A stretch of 64,000 nucleotides of DNA from Natronococcus roseus (GCF_043677095.1 NZ_JBHLJR010000004.1:1-64000); one strand, 5' to 3'; counted from the stretch's first letter, positions 48,401 to 56,531 are shown. A program made the numbers and translations. Notes: generated from the letters alone by a model not told the origin.

Positions 48401-48545
48401 CGACGAAGGTCCCGTCCGCATCGAGTTGATAGACGCCGTCGTCGATCGCACCGACGAGCGTCCGATACCGCTCGAGTGCCGCGTCGTCGTCGACGCTCCC
48501 CCAGAGCCGTCCGTCCCCTTTCTCGGGACTCGCTCCCGTACCCAT
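45471..48545 (-). CDS. Multi-PAS sensor histidine kinase
   Basis: 1024 residues from ATG 48545. Six PAS domains in tandem: about 25-130, 155-285, 290-405, 415-525, 533-655 and 663-785. Several are followed by PAC-type ends (DITDRKR, DMTERWR, DITDRRE, DITERKR, DITERRE). The kinase core follows: phosphoacceptor FAYAASHDLQEPLRMVSSYLQLIESRY, N-box QNLLENAVEYS, G1 VRDEGIGIAPGDQERVFEVFQRL, G2 GMGIGLALCQRIVERHDG. There is no membrane segment, so it is a cytoplasmic sensor (redox, light or small ligands). No response regulator is next to it. HATPase motifs look intact. It stands alone between tRNA-Leu and kptA. Confidence 0.93.
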   Translation of the reverse strand: MGTGASPEKGDGRLWGSVDDDAALERYRTLVGAIDDGVYQLDADGTFVAVNDGLVEMTGYKRDELLGEHVSLVLDDDDVSAIEDAVSAHLEGTSEGNETFELGVRTATGEIVPCGLRVNPLADDGELRATIGVVRDRTEPKRRLDTFESPDAPSGSVTDVLDEADIGVFVLDDAFEVAWADETIERYFGLDRDAIVGRDKRTLVEETVKYELEDPERFAETVLATYDDNSYIERFECRVTAGDGRDGRWLEHYSKPIESGRYAGGRIEFYYDITDRKRSESALRESREEFRSLVDAIEEYAIFRLDPDGRVISWNTGAERIKGYDREEILGEEFSVFYTPEDRAAGVPERNLERATERGSFEDEGWRVRADGARFWANVTITAVRDADGTHRGYLKVTRDMTERWRREQRLESELEEVFGRISDAFYAVDEEFRFTHVNDRAEDLLQRPEDELLGERLWDVFPSAAELDEVWDAFQTARETQEATSYELYYDTLGFWVEANLYPSETGISVYFRDITDRREREQYLEETKEQLEAATEAGAVGTWEWNVAEDTFVTGASFARTFGLDPERAREGVPLERVLSSIYEDDRDRVVARIEDALERCGEYEAEYRVRDADGEIRWVFARGHVECDEAGEAETFPGALTDITERKRAELEAEKQRRQLETLFRVLPVGAVVADADGSLIRANAAAREIWGGDVFDADSVAEYEKYAAVWADSGEPVELEERTMSQVLRGEEVTEPNVYQIRTFDDERRIVMEHGMPVRDERGDVRRAVVTVTDITERREYQRRLEETIEQLETSNERLEQFAYAASHDLQEPLRMVSSYLQLIESRYGELFDADGEEFLQFAIGGAERMRSMIDGLLAYSRVETGGSSFEPTDLDRLLEDVLDDVQLRLEESGADVTVETLPRVNGDASQLRQLFQNLLENAVEYSGDEPPTIRVDAERLNGTWKIAVRDEGIGIAPGDQERVFEVFQRLHGRGEHEGMGIGLALCQRIVERHDGEIWVDSDPGEGTTVFVTLPAVEES

Positions 48546-48866
48546 GTCCGCGAAATGGCTACCGGAACGGATAAATTTCCTGTCGACTCCTGGTACCAGT
48601 CCGCAAACAGCGGGCCTGCGCGACCGTCTCGACGCGGACCGATCCCGGCAGCCCGTGGATCCTGCCGTTCGCGAGTTCGACCGCCTCCGCGTCGCTCTCG
48701 CTGCCGGTCTCGAGGGACCGTGTCCGCCGCGACGGTGATCGACCCGCTCACCGCCCAAGTACGGCGCGTCTCAGTCCGCGTCGGATACAGCGGAGGATCC
48801 GTCACGGGCGGCCCTCGTCCGATGCCGAAAACGGGAACCGACCGAGTCTGCACCGTCGCTCCCGCT
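48546..48866. other. Gene-free gap between the kinase and kptA
   Basis: 321 bp. It holds the 5' region of the kinase gene (GGATAAATTTCC about 22-33 bp from its ATG is a good TATA candidate on the minus strand) and the 3' flank of kptA. Frames here are Arg/Ser-rich. Nothing else is supported. Confidence 0.5.
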
Positions 48867-49550
48867 CTAGCGGCGGGGATCGTCGCTCGAGCCGAACTTC
48901 TCGAGGTACGCCGGCGGCACCCGATCCGCCGTGTACGTCTCGCGGCCGCGTTTCGTGATCCGGTGGCCGTCGGCGAGCATCCCCGCGGCGTCGACGACGA
49001 GGACGACGGGATCGCTCGCGTGGCGGCTCCCGACGCGGTGGGCTGCCCCGTGGCTTTCCGAGAGGTGGACGTGCTGGCGGGACATCGGCTGGAGCCCCGA
49101 CTCGCGGATCGACGCGAGGTTCTCCGGGGCGGTGCCGTGGTAGAGCTCGTCGGGCACCGGCGCGTCGGTCGGCTCGAGGTCGACGTCGACGGAGTGGCCG
49201 TAGGCCGCGCGGACGCGGTCGCCGCTCCCGTCGCCGTCCGCCCCGCCGGTTCGCTCGAACCGCCCCTTCGGATCGGTCGCGATCACGGCCGCGATACGGT
49301 CGGGTCCCGCCCAGTCGTACTTCCGCTCGACGACGGCAGCAAGCGCCTCGAAGGGTGTCCACCCCCGCTCGTCGAGTTCGAGGCCGGCGTCGCCGGGGAA
49401 GTGTCGGAGGGCACCGCTCGCGAACTTCGAGAGGCGACGCCGTCGCTCTCCCGAAAGTAGCTCCGTCCCACGACCGCCACAGCGCGGACAGGTCCCGTCG
49501 TCGGTCGCGAACGGCCCGTGATCCGCGCAGGTTCGGACTGGCTCCGTCAC
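48867..49550 (-). CDS. kptA: RNA 2'-phosphotransferase KptA
   Basis: 227 residues from GTG 49550. An N-terminal zinc-ribbon-like segment (CADHGPFATDDGTCPRCGG) precedes the two-lobed KptA/Tpt1 fold: LSKFASGALRHFPGDAGLELDERGWTPFEAL (N-lobe), RVRAAYGHSV (the RAxxGHS signature), ELYHGTAPENLASIRESGL (HGT NAD-binding) and HVHLSESHGAAHRVGSRHASDPVVLVVDA. KptA removes a 2'-phosphate from RNA using NAD+, as in tRNA splicing by ligation; archaea use it for 2'-phosphate removal although their own splicing route differs. It lies 54 bp downstream of the NAD biosynthesis operon on the same strand, so its substrate supplier is nearby. Confidence 0.92.
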   Translation of the reverse strand: MTEPVRTCADHGPFATDDGTCPRCGGRGTELLSGERRRRLSKFASGALRHFPGDAGLELDERGWTPFEALAAVVERKYDWAGPDRIAAVIATDPKGRFERTGGADGDGSGDRVRAAYGHSVDVDLEPTDAPVPDELYHGTAPENLASIRESGLQPMSRQHVHLSESHGAAHRVGSRHASDPVVLVVDAAGMLADGHRITKRGRETYTADRVPPAYLEKFGSSDDPRR

Positions 49551-49604
49551 GAGAGAGCGATGGGCGCTCGAGGGCCAAAAAGGTCGTGCGCGGAGCGACG
49601 CGCT

Positions 49605-50426
49605 CTACGCGGTCTCCTCGCCGGTTCGAAAGGACAGATCCAGCGCGGGCGCCGAGTGAGTCAGCGACCCCATCGAGATCACGTCGACGCCAGTCCCGGC
49701 GTACTCGGGGACCTCTTCGAGTCCGATCCCGCCGCTTGCCTCTGTCAGCGCGTCAGTCTCGGCGAGCAGCTCGACCCCCGTCCGGGTCTCCGCGGGCGTC
49801 ATGTTGTCGAGCAGGACGACGTCCGCACCGGCCTCTACGGCCCGGGGGGCGTCTACCGGGGACTCGACCTCGACTTCAATCTGCGTCGCGAACGACGCCC
49901 GCTCCCGGAACCGCGAGACGGCGTCCTCGAGACCCAGCTCGGCGACGTGGTTGTCCTTGACCATCACCATATGGGAGCAGTCGAGCCGGTGGGTGTCGCC
50001 CCCGCCGGCGACGACGGCCCGCTTCTCGAGGCCCCGCAGGCCGGGCGTCGTCTTCCGGGTCGCGGCGATCCGGACGTCGTCCGACTCGGTTCGCGCCTCG
50101 TCGACCGCCCTGCGGGTTCGGGTCGCGATGCCCGAGGCGTGCCCGACCAGGTTCACCGCAAGGCGTTCGCCACGGAGAACCTCGCACGTGGCCCCCGCGA
50201 CGCGGAGGAGTTCGTCGCCGGGCTCGATCGGCGACCCCGCCTCGAGCGTCTCGAGGACGTCGATACCGAGATACTCGAAGACGGCGCGGGCGGCCTCGAG
50301 TCCCGCCGCGACGCCGCTCTCCTTCGCGACGAGCCGACCCGTCGTCTCGCCCGGAACTCGGTTCGTGACGTCGTGGTGGCCGACGTCCTCGCGGAGCCAG
50401 CGCTCGACCTGCGCGTCGGTGATCAT
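49605..50426 (-). CDS. nadC: Nicotinate-nucleotide pyrophosphorylase (quinolinate phosphoribosyltransferase)
   Basis: 273 residues from ATG 50426. Transfers the phosphoribosyl group from PRPP to quinolinate with decarboxylation, giving nicotinate mononucleotide. Motifs: LREDVGHHDVTNRV, GERLAVNLVGHASGIATRTRRAVDEA, RIAATRKTTPGLRGLEKRAVVAGGGDTHR, SHMVMVKDNHVAELG, IEVEVESPVDAPRAVEAGADVVLLDNMTP, and ASGGIGLEEVPEYAGTGVDVISMGSLTHSAPALDLSF. It is the last gene of nadA-nadB-nadC, and the start overlaps the end of nadB by 4 bp. It precedes kptA. Confidence 0.95.
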   Translation of the reverse strand: MITDAQVERWLREDVGHHDVTNRVPGETTGRLVAKESGVAAGLEAARAVFEYLGIDVLETLEAGSPIEPGDELLRVAGATCEVLRGERLAVNLVGHASGIATRTRRAVDEARTESDDVRIAATRKTTPGLRGLEKRAVVAGGGDTHRLDCSHMVMVKDNHVAELGLEDAVSRFRERASFATQIEVEVESPVDAPRAVEAGADVVLLDNMTPAETRTGVELLAETDALTEASGGIGLEEVPEYAGTGVDVISMGSLTHSAPALDLSFRTGEETA

Positions 50427-51949
50427 CGAGGGACCTCCCGCTCGGCGGTCGGCGAGTCCTCGCGGACGAGGTGGTGACAGCCCCGCGATTCCGCGTTCTC
50501 GCCTGCAGCCCGCGCGATCAGCAGCGCGGTGACGCAGGCGTTTCGAAGCTCGTAGAGCTCGCGGGAGGTCCTGGTTCGGGTGTAGGCGTCGATCTCCCCC
50601 TTGAGCCGCCGGAGGACGGCGCTCGCGCGGGCGATCCCGTCGGGGTCGCGCTCGAGGCCGAGCTGTTCTGCCATTGTTCGCTGCAGCCGCGCGAACTTCT
50701 CGGCGGCGAAGCGCTCGGGCAGCGCGGGGTCGCTGTCCCGGAGGGCGGGGGCGTCGAAGATCTGGGGGCTCACTTCGCAGCTGGCCGCAGCCTCGCCCGC
50801 CCGCAATCCCCAGACCAATCCCTCGAGCAGGCTCGTGCTCGCCAGGCGGTTCGCGCCGTGGACGCCCGTCCGAGCGCACTCGCCGACGGCGTACAGTCCC
50901 TCGAGGCTCGTCCGTCCGCGGTCGTCGACGTCGATCCCGCCACAGAGGAAGTGTTCGCAGGGCGCGACCGGAATCTCGTCGCCCTCGATCCCGCGGTCGC
51001 GACAGTTCTCGGCGATGCCGGGGAACTCGTCCTCGAAACCCTCCTCGAGCGTCCGTACGTCCAGGAGGACCTCGCCGGTCCCCTCGCGTTCGGTTTCGAC
51101 CGCGCGAGCGACGACGTCTCGGGGTGCGAGTTCGCCGTCGGGGTGGTAGTCGGGCATAAAGCGGTCGCCGTCCGCGTTCCGAAGGACGGCGCCCTCGCCG
51201 CGCAGCGCCTCCGAGAGCAGGAACGGATCCTCCCCGTCGAAAGCGGTCGGATGAAACTGCACGTACTCGAGGTCCGCAACGTCGGCGCCCGCGAGCGCGG
51301 CCGTCGCGATCCCGTCGCCCGTCGCGCCGTCGGGGTTCGTCGAGCGCGGATAAAGCGTCCCGATTCCGCCCGTCGCCAGCACCGTCGCCCCGGCGTAGAC
51401 GGGGTGGCCGGTCGCGCCCTCGTCGGTGAGGACGCCGTGGACGCGGCCCTCGTGGGTAATCAGCTCGAGCGCCGCGGTATCCTGGCGAACCTCGATGCGC
51501 TCGTGGTCGTCAACGTAGGCCAGAAACGGGCGAAGAATGTGAGTCCCCGTCGCGGCGTCGACGTGGAGGATGCGTCGCTCGGAGTGGGCCGCCTCGCGGG
51601 CGTAGTCGAACGCGCCGTCTGCGCGCTCGTCGAAACCGATTCCGAGGGTCTCGAGGAGGACGTCCTCGACGGCCGCGTCGGCCTCGCGGACGAGGACGTC
51701 GACGGCGTCGGGATCGGCGGTCCCGTCGCTGGCCGCGAGGACGTCGCGTTTCAGCGCCTCGGGATCGCCGCGGGCGGTCGAGATACCGCCCTGGGCCCAG
51801 TCGGTGCTGGCGTCGGCGGGGCGCTCGGCCTTCGTCACCAGCAGTACCTCCGCGTCCTCGCGTGCGGCCTGCAGCGCGGCCGCACAGCCCGCGATGCCGC
51901 TGCCGACGACGAGGACGTCCGCGGTGTCGTGGGGTGGTGTCTCGGACAT
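50423..51949 (-). CDS. nadB: L-aspartate oxidase
   Basis: 508 residues. FAD enzyme converting L-aspartate to iminoaspartate, the first step of de novo NAD synthesis. Motifs: VLVVGSGIAGCAAALQAAR (FAD dinucleotide fold), STDWAQGGIS, AVLATGGIGTLYPRSTNPDGATGDGIATAALAGADVADLEYVQFHPTAF, FMPDYHPDGELAPRDVVARAV, PCEHFLCGGIDVDDRGRTSLEGLYAVGECARTGVHGANRLASTSLLEGLVWGL. The C-terminal helical domain is the usual form. It overlaps nadC by 4 bp and follows nadA by 6 bp, so the operon is translationally linked. Confidence 0.95.
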   Translation of the reverse strand: MSETPPHDTADVLVVGSGIAGCAAALQAAREDAEVLLVTKAERPADASTDWAQGGISTARGDPEALKRDVLAASDGTADPDAVDVLVREADAAVEDVLLETLGIGFDERADGAFDYAREAAHSERRILHVDAATGTHILRPFLAYVDDHERIEVRQDTAALELITHEGRVHGVLTDEGATGHPVYAGATVLATGGIGTLYPRSTNPDGATGDGIATAALAGADVADLEYVQFHPTAFDGEDPFLLSEALRGEGAVLRNADGDRFMPDYHPDGELAPRDVVARAVETEREGTGEVLLDVRTLEEGFEDEFPGIAENCRDRGIEGDEIPVAPCEHFLCGGIDVDDRGRTSLEGLYAVGECARTGVHGANRLASTSLLEGLVWGLRAGEAAASCEVSPQIFDAPALRDSDPALPERFAAEKFARLQRTMAEQLGLERDPDGIARASAVLRRLKGEIDAYTRTRTSRELYELRNACVTALLIARAAGENAESRGCHHLVREDSPTAEREVPR

Positions 51950-51955
51950 GGTCGA

Positions 51956-53089
51956 TCAGAGCTCCAGCATGCGCTCGAGCGCCAGCTCGGCCAGCTCCTT
52001 CTCTTCGGGGGCGACCTCGATTACGTTGCGCTCCCGGCCCGCGACCAGCTCCTCGAGGACCCACGCGAGGTAGTTGGGGTCGATCTGGCGCATGGCGTTG
52101 CAGTCCATGCAGGCGTCGCCACACAGCGGCACGACGTTGACCTCGGGATGCCAGCGCTGGAGGTGCTCGGCGAGGTGGATCTCGGTGCCGATCGCCCACG
52201 TCTCGCCGGGGGCGGCGTTCGCGACCGTCTCGCGGATCGTCGCCGTCGAGCCGACGACGTCTGCGGCCTCGACGACCTCGCGGCGACACTCGGGGTGAAC
52301 GACCACGTTCGCGTCCGGCTGCTCCGCGCGAACCTGCTCGACGTGGGCCTCGCTGAAGCGCTCGTGAACCTGGCAGTAGCCGTTCCAGAGGATCAGGTCC
52401 TTCTCGGCGACCTCTTCGGCGTCTTTTCCCTCGGGATCCCACGGATCCCACGTAACGGTCTCGTCGGCCATTCCCTGGCGGTGAGCCGTGTTCTCCCCGA
52501 GGTGCTTGTCCGGGAGAAAGAGGACCTTGTCGCCGCGTTCGAGGGCCCACTCGAAGGCTTCGTGGGCGTTCGAGGAGGTACAGACCAGGCCGCCCTGGCT
52601 CGCACAGAACGCCTTCAGATCGGCGTAGGAGTTCATGTACGTGATCGGGACGATGTCGGCGTCGGGTGCGGCCTCCGTAATCTCCGCCCAGGCGGCGTCG
52701 ACCTGCAGCGCCTCGGCCATCCCGGCCATCGGGCAGGAGGCCTCCATCGACGGGAGGATCACCGTCTGGTCGTCGTCGGTGATGATGTCGGCGCTCTCGG
52801 CCATGAACGTCACGCCGCCGAAGATCACGTACTCGGCGTCGGCCGCGGCCGCCTCCTTCGAGAGCCCGTAGGAGTCGCCGACGAAGTCGGCGTGCTCGAC
52901 GATCTCCCGTCGCTGGTAGTTGTGCCCGAGGACGACGACGTCGTCGCCGAGGATCTCGAGGGCGGCCTCGATCCGTTCCGTTCGTTCCTCCTCTTCGAGA
53001 CCCCGATACTCCGAGGGAAGCTGTTCGAGATGGTCGTATTTGAACAGACTCAGGTCGGTTTCGATCTCCGCGGTTTCCATTTTTGCCAT
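51956..53089 (-). CDS. nadA: Quinolinate synthase
   Basis: 377 residues. Condenses iminoaspartate with dihydroxyacetone phosphate to quinolinate using one [4Fe-4S] cluster. Motifs: VVVLGHNYQRREIVEHADFVGDSYGLSKEAA, FGGVTFMAESADIITDDDQTVILPSMEASCPMAGMA (first cluster cysteine), LVCTSSNAHEAFEWAL, VVHPECRREVVEAADVVGSTATIRE (cluster cysteine), and PLCGDACMDCNAMRQIDPNYLAWVLEEL (third cluster cysteine region). First gene of nadA-nadB-nadC. ATG start at 53089; a second ATG three codons in is possible. The 5' region is AT-rich (TATTCAATAG on the minus strand, about 30-40 bp upstream). Confidence 0.95.
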   Translation of the reverse strand: MAKMETAEIETDLSLFKYDHLEQLPSEYRGLEEEERTERIEAALEILGDDVVVLGHNYQRREIVEHADFVGDSYGLSKEAAAADAEYVIFGGVTFMAESADIITDDDQTVILPSMEASCPMAGMAEALQVDAAWAEITEAAPDADIVPITYMNSYADLKAFCASQGGLVCTSSNAHEAFEWALERGDKVLFLPDKHLGENTAHRQGMADETVTWDPWDPEGKDAEEVAEKDLILWNGYCQVHERFSEAHVEQVRAEQPDANVVVHPECRREVVEAADVVGSTATIRETVANAAPGETWAIGTEIHLAEHLQRWHPEVNVVPLCGDACMDCNAMRQIDPNYLAWVLEELVAGRERNVIEVAPEEKELAELALERMLEL

Positions 53090-53291
53090 TCGTCTTTCAC
53101 GTGGCTAGAATTACACACCGACCACTATTGAATAACTTTTCTATTCGATACGGTAGCATGGATAGGTACCACTCGCTGGTGACCGAACGGAACGATAAAT
53201 ACCGCTCAGTACGTCGCGGCGATCGGTTCGCTCGGCCGACGGTCCGATAGTCGTGAAATACGCCCTTGTCGTTCCGGTCCGTACGCCGGTT

Positions 53292-54362
53292 ATGGGACTC
53301 GAGAACGCGTTCGCGAACTTCGCCCGGCGCGACTGGCAACGGGATTCGGCCGAGGGGACGGTGCGGATGGCCGTCGTCGGGATCGGCGGCTTCGCGCGCA
53401 ACCGGGCGCTGCCGGCGATCGGCGAGAGCGAGCACTGCCGGACGACGACGCTGGTCACGAGCGATCCCGACCGGGTAGCGTCGCTCGCGGAGGACGTCGG
53501 CGCCGACCGTGCGATCGACTACGACGCCTATCTGACGGGCGAGGCGGCCGACGCCTACGACGCGGTCTATATCGCGACGCCGAACGCCACCCACGGCGAG
53601 TACGCGATCGCCGCGGCCGAGCGCGGCAAGCACGTCGTCTGCGAGAAACCCCTCGAGACGAACCCCGAGGACGCCCGCGAGGTCGTTGACGCCTGCGCCG
53701 ACGCCGGCGTCGTCCTGATGACCGCCTACCGACTCCAGACCGAGCCCGCGGTCCGACGGACCCGCGATCTGATTCGCGAGGGCGTCCTCGGCGAGATCGT
53801 CCAGGTCCACGGCGGCTTCTCGCACCCGCTGCTCGAGCATTCGGGACCCGACACGTGGCGGCTCGATCCCGAGCTGGCCGGCGGCGGCGCGCTGGTCGAT
53901 CTCGGGATCTACCCGCTGAACACGGTCCGGTTCCTGCTGGAGTGCGATCCGACCGGCGTCTACGCGAGGACCCACTCGAGCGGGGAGCCCTTCGATCGGG
54001 TCGACGAACACGTCGCCTTCCAGCTCGAGTTCCCGACGGGAGCGACGGCCTCCTGTACCGCGAGCTTCGACGCCCACGCCAGCAGTCGGCTCGAGCTGAT
54101 CGGCACCGACGGGATGGTGTCGATCTCCTCGCCGTTCGGCGGCGTGGTCCCACAGGAGATGGTCGTCGAGAGCGGCGACGTCCGCATGGAGTACACGGGG
54201 CCGCCGGTCGACGAGGTCCGCGAGGAGTTCGACTACTTCGGTTACTGCGTGCTGACCGGTACCGATCCGGAACCGGACGGCGAGGACGGGCTCGCCGACC
54301 TGCGAGTCATCGAGGCGGCCTACGAGTCGGCGGACTCGGGGCGACGGATCGACCTCGAGTAG
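53292..54362 (+). CDS. Gfo/Idh/MocA oxidoreductase, D-xylose 1-dehydrogenase (Gfo6) type
   Basis: 356 residues from ATG 53292. The haloarchaeal Gfo6-type N-terminus FANFARRDWQRDSAEGTVRMAVVGIGGFARNRALPAIGESEHCRTTTLVTSDPDR contains the GxGxxA/G-like NAD(P) loop. The family signatures are YIATPNATHGEYAIAAAERGKHVVCEKPLETNPEDAREVV (the EKP motif) and LDPELAGGGALVDLGIYPLNTVRFLL (the GGGxxxDLGxYPxN catalytic region with the histidine replaced context DLG.Y). NADP-dependent oxidation of D-xylose or similar sugars is the characterised activity in Haloarcula; the exact sugar here is not certain. It lies opposite nadA. The end overlaps a DUF2267 remnant on the other strand by 43 bp. Confidence 0.85.
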   Translation: MGLENAFANFARRDWQRDSAEGTVRMAVVGIGGFARNRALPAIGESEHCRTTTLVTSDPDRVASLAEDVGADRAIDYDAYLTGEAADAYDAVYIATPNATHGEYAIAAAERGKHVVCEKPLETNPEDAREVVDACADAGVVLMTAYRLQTEPAVRRTRDLIREGVLGEIVQVHGGFSHPLLEHSGPDTWRLDPELAGGGALVDLGIYPLNTVRFLLECDPTGVYARTHSSGEPFDRVDEHVAFQLEFPTGATASCTASFDAHASSRLELIGTDGMVSISSPFGGVVPQEMVVESGDVRMEYTGPPVDEVREEFDYFGYCVLTGTDPEPDGEDGLADLRVIEAAYESADSGRRIDLE

Positions 54363-54718
54363 AAGGAACCCTGGCGGGATGGGCGACAGTCGGACTGCTC
54401 CCAGGGCTGGGTTTCGGCGTCGACCAGTTCGAACGGCTCCTCGAACTCGGCGGGGAGTTGGCGTTCGACGTTCGCGATCTGATCGCCCGGCGTCGTCTCG
54501 CTCAGGAGCGCGATGACGGCTTTCGTTCGGTAGGTGGTGTCGGCCCGATCGACGTTCGAGGGCGTAGAGTAGGAACTCTCGAGGTCGAGATCCTCGTAAT
54601 TGAGCCGCTCGCGGATCCGGTCGACGAACTCGTCGAGGTCGTAGGTGTAGCCGTGGTCGCCCTCCAGGAGAAGCGCAAAGTCTTCCCCTCGACCGTTGCA
54701 GCCCGCTTTTTCGCCCCG
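54320..54718 (-). pseudogene. Headless DUF2267-like fragment, in frame after the LLM stop codon
   Basis: The minus-strand frame immediately after the TAG of the LLM oxidoreductase stays open for about 133 codons and encodes FALLLEGDHGYTYDLDEF, then VDRIRERLNYEDLDLE, then RTKAVIALLSETTPGDQIAN and VERQLPAEFEEPFELVD. This is the second half of the DUF2267 fold as found in haloarchaeal proteins (DLDEFVDRIxERL; VxxLLxExTPGxxVxxVxxQLPxEFxxLFE). The first half and any ATG, GTG or TTG start are missing, so it is most likely a 5'-truncated gene. The last ~18 codons (SRQGSFYSRSIRRPESADS) are basic and overlap the Gfo6-type gene, so the true end may have been earlier. It could also be expressed only by readthrough of the LLM stop. 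Confidence 0.6.
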
Positions 54719-55696
54719 CTACCGATCGGGCGCGAGCGTCTCGATCGTCAGCTCCGTCACCGCGCTCGAGGCGGGGTCGGGAACGACGACGATCGGGTGG
54801 TCGATCACGGTGTCGGCGACGAGGGACTCGAGGCGATCCCGGGCGTCCTCGGGCGTTCCCGCCACGCCGAGGTCGGCGACCAGCTCGTCGGTGACGGCGT
54901 CCGCGGCCGCCCCTCGCTCCCCCTCCCGCCACGCCTCGGCGATCCGCTCCGCTTCGTCGGGGTAGGCCGCGCCGACGGCCCGTCGGTACCCCTCGCCGCT
55001 GCCGACGTAGTAGGCGACGTGGCCGCGGATCGCGTCCCGGGCCGCCTCGAGATCCTCGCTGACGGCCGCGGGGACGTACGGTGCGACGGCGATCTCGTCG
55101 GGATCTCGGTCCCGCTCTCGGGCCGCCGTCGCGATCTCATCGAAGGCGTCCTCGAGCCGCGAGAAGGGGATGTTGTGCGGGATCCAGCCGTCGGCGAGCC
55201 GGCCGACGACCCGGCGGTTCGCGGGACCGAGTCCCGCGTGGTAGATCGGCGTCGGCACCTCGAGGGAGGGGAAGTCCTTCGCCTCGAGCAACTCGCCGTC
55301 GTACTCGACCCGACCCTCTCCCCCGATGAACGCGCGGACGAGCTCGATCGTCTCGTGGGCGCGCCGCACGGGGCGGTCGAAGCGTTCGCCGTGAAGGTCC
55401 TCGATCGACTTCTTCGTGCTCGTGCCGACTCCGAGGACGAACCGGCCGTCCGAGACCCGCTGCAGCGAGGCCGCGGTCATCGCGAGGACGGCCGGCGAGC
55501 GCGAGTAGACGTTCAGGATCGCCGATCCGATCCCGAGCTCGTCGGTCCGAGTCGCGATCTCGGTCGCCCGGACGACGCCGCTCTCGCCCCACAGTTCGGG
55601 CAGCCAGACGTCGTCGTATCCCAGTTCCTCGGCGCGAACGGCGATGTCGGCCTCCGAGAGCTCGTCGGTGCTCGTCGTCAACAGTCCCGTGTCCAT
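54719..55696 (-). CDS. LLM-class flavin/F420-dependent oxidoreductase
   Basis: 325 residues from ATG 55696; the TTG nine codons upstream is less likely. Luciferase-like TIM-barrel pattern: DIAVRAEELGYDDVWLPELWGESGVVRATEIATRTDELGIGSAILNVYSRSPAVLAMTAASLQRVSDGRFVLGVGTS, a run typical of F420-dependent methylenetetrahydromethanopterin-reductase-like proteins (SRSPAVLAMTAASL, GRFxLGxGxS). Then FPSLEVPTPIYHAGLGPANRRVVGRLADGWIP. Haloarchaea make F420, so F420 is the likely cofactor. The substrate is unknown. The stop is followed in frame by the DUF2267 remnant, suggesting that the gene's 3' neighbour was truncated here. Confidence 0.87.
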   Translation of the reverse strand: MDTGLLTTSTDELSEADIAVRAEELGYDDVWLPELWGESGVVRATEIATRTDELGIGSAILNVYSRSPAVLAMTAASLQRVSDGRFVLGVGTSTKKSIEDLHGERFDRPVRRAHETIELVRAFIGGEGRVEYDGELLEAKDFPSLEVPTPIYHAGLGPANRRVVGRLADGWIPHNIPFSRLEDAFDEIATAARERDRDPDEIAVAPYVPAAVSEDLEAARDAIRGHVAYYVGSGEGYRRAVGAAYPDEAERIAEAWREGERGAAADAVTDELVADLGVAGTPEDARDRLESLVADTVIDHPIVVVPDPASSAVTELTIETLAPDR

Positions 55697-55769
55697 GGAC
55701 GGCCCGACGAGGGGCGTGGACAAAAGCGTCGGTGGCGCCGCCGGGATCGACGCAGCGTCGCCCCGTCGC

Positions 55770-56531
55770 TCAGAACAGCCCCGACGAGGGCAACAGCCAG
55801 ACGCCGACGCCGATCGCGAGCAGACCGCCGGCCAGCCAGGGCAGCTGTCGCCTCACGAGCAGCCGCGCCGTCCCCTCCTGGCCGGCGTTCGAGACGACGA
55901 ACGCCGGCGTTCCGTCGCCGTCGCTCACGACCGCGCTCACGTCACGCATCGTCTCGCGGGCGTCGACGTCGTAGCTCGACTGGCCGAACACGTACGCCTC
56001 GCCGCCGGGATCGAGTCGACGCTCGTGGTACCTGCGGTCGTTTCCGGTCGCGAGCTCGACCACCTTCAGATCGAGCGAGGTGTTCTCGGACTCGAGGTCG
56101 GACTCGTGGGCGAGAAACTCCCGAATCGGCCCGGGTTCGGGCTCGCCGCCGTCGACCTCGATCGTCGTGTCGGTCGACAGCGCCAGCTCGGCGCCCGCGG
56201 GCTCGACCCGGACGCTCGCGGTCGCGTCCTCGAGCCGGAACGCCGTCGCATCCTGTCCCTCGTCGACGGTCTTCCACGAGGAGTTCTTCCCGCTCGAGCG
56301 GTACTCCTCGACCTCGTACTCGTAGGCGAGCGCGTCCGTTCCCGTGATCGGTGCCCGAAGCGGGTCGCCGAGCGACGTCGCGGTTCCCGCTACTTCGACC
56401 GGGCCCTCGGCGCGCTCGACCGCGACGACGTCGTCCGTTTCGCCGCGGTAGACGTGGTAGGCCGGCCTGAGTTTCAGACAGCCGATCGCGAGGGCGACGA
56501 GCCCGCCGAGGACGAGCAGTGGGCCGAACAT
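55770..56531 (-). CDS. GIDE-like membrane protein without a RING finger
   Basis: 253 residues with one membrane helix at each end (FGPLLVLGGLVALAIGCLKL; LPWLAGGLLAIGVGVWLLP). The middle resembles the GIDE/MULAN-type domain: GPVEVAGTATSLGDPLRAPITGTDALAYEYEVEEYRSSGKNSSWKTVDEGQDATAFRLEDATASVRVEPAGAEL, then RYHERRLDPGGEAYVFGQSSYD. In eukaryotes this domain joins a RING ubiquitin ligase in mitochondrial membranes; prokaryotic forms lack the RING, as here, so no ligase activity is implied. It probably acts as a membrane sensor or scaffold; the function is unknown. It stands alone between the LLM gene and the ABC permease, both on the same strand. Confidence 0.6.
   Translation of the reverse strand: MFGPLLVLGGLVALAIGCLKLRPAYHVYRGETDDVVAVERAEGPVEVAGTATSLGDPLRAPITGTDALAYEYEVEEYRSSGKNSSWKTVDEGQDATAFRLEDATASVRVEPAGAELALSTDTTIEVDGGEPEPGPIREFLAHESDLESENTSLDLKVVELATGNDRRYHERRLDPGGEAYVFGQSSYDVDARETMRDVSAVVSDGDGTPAFVVSNAGQEGTARLLVRRQLPWLAGGLLAIGVGVWLLPSSGLF

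Noticed and set aside
55770..56531. E3 ubiquitin ligase
   Set aside because: There is no RING or other ligase domain; the similarity is limited to the GIDE-like region.
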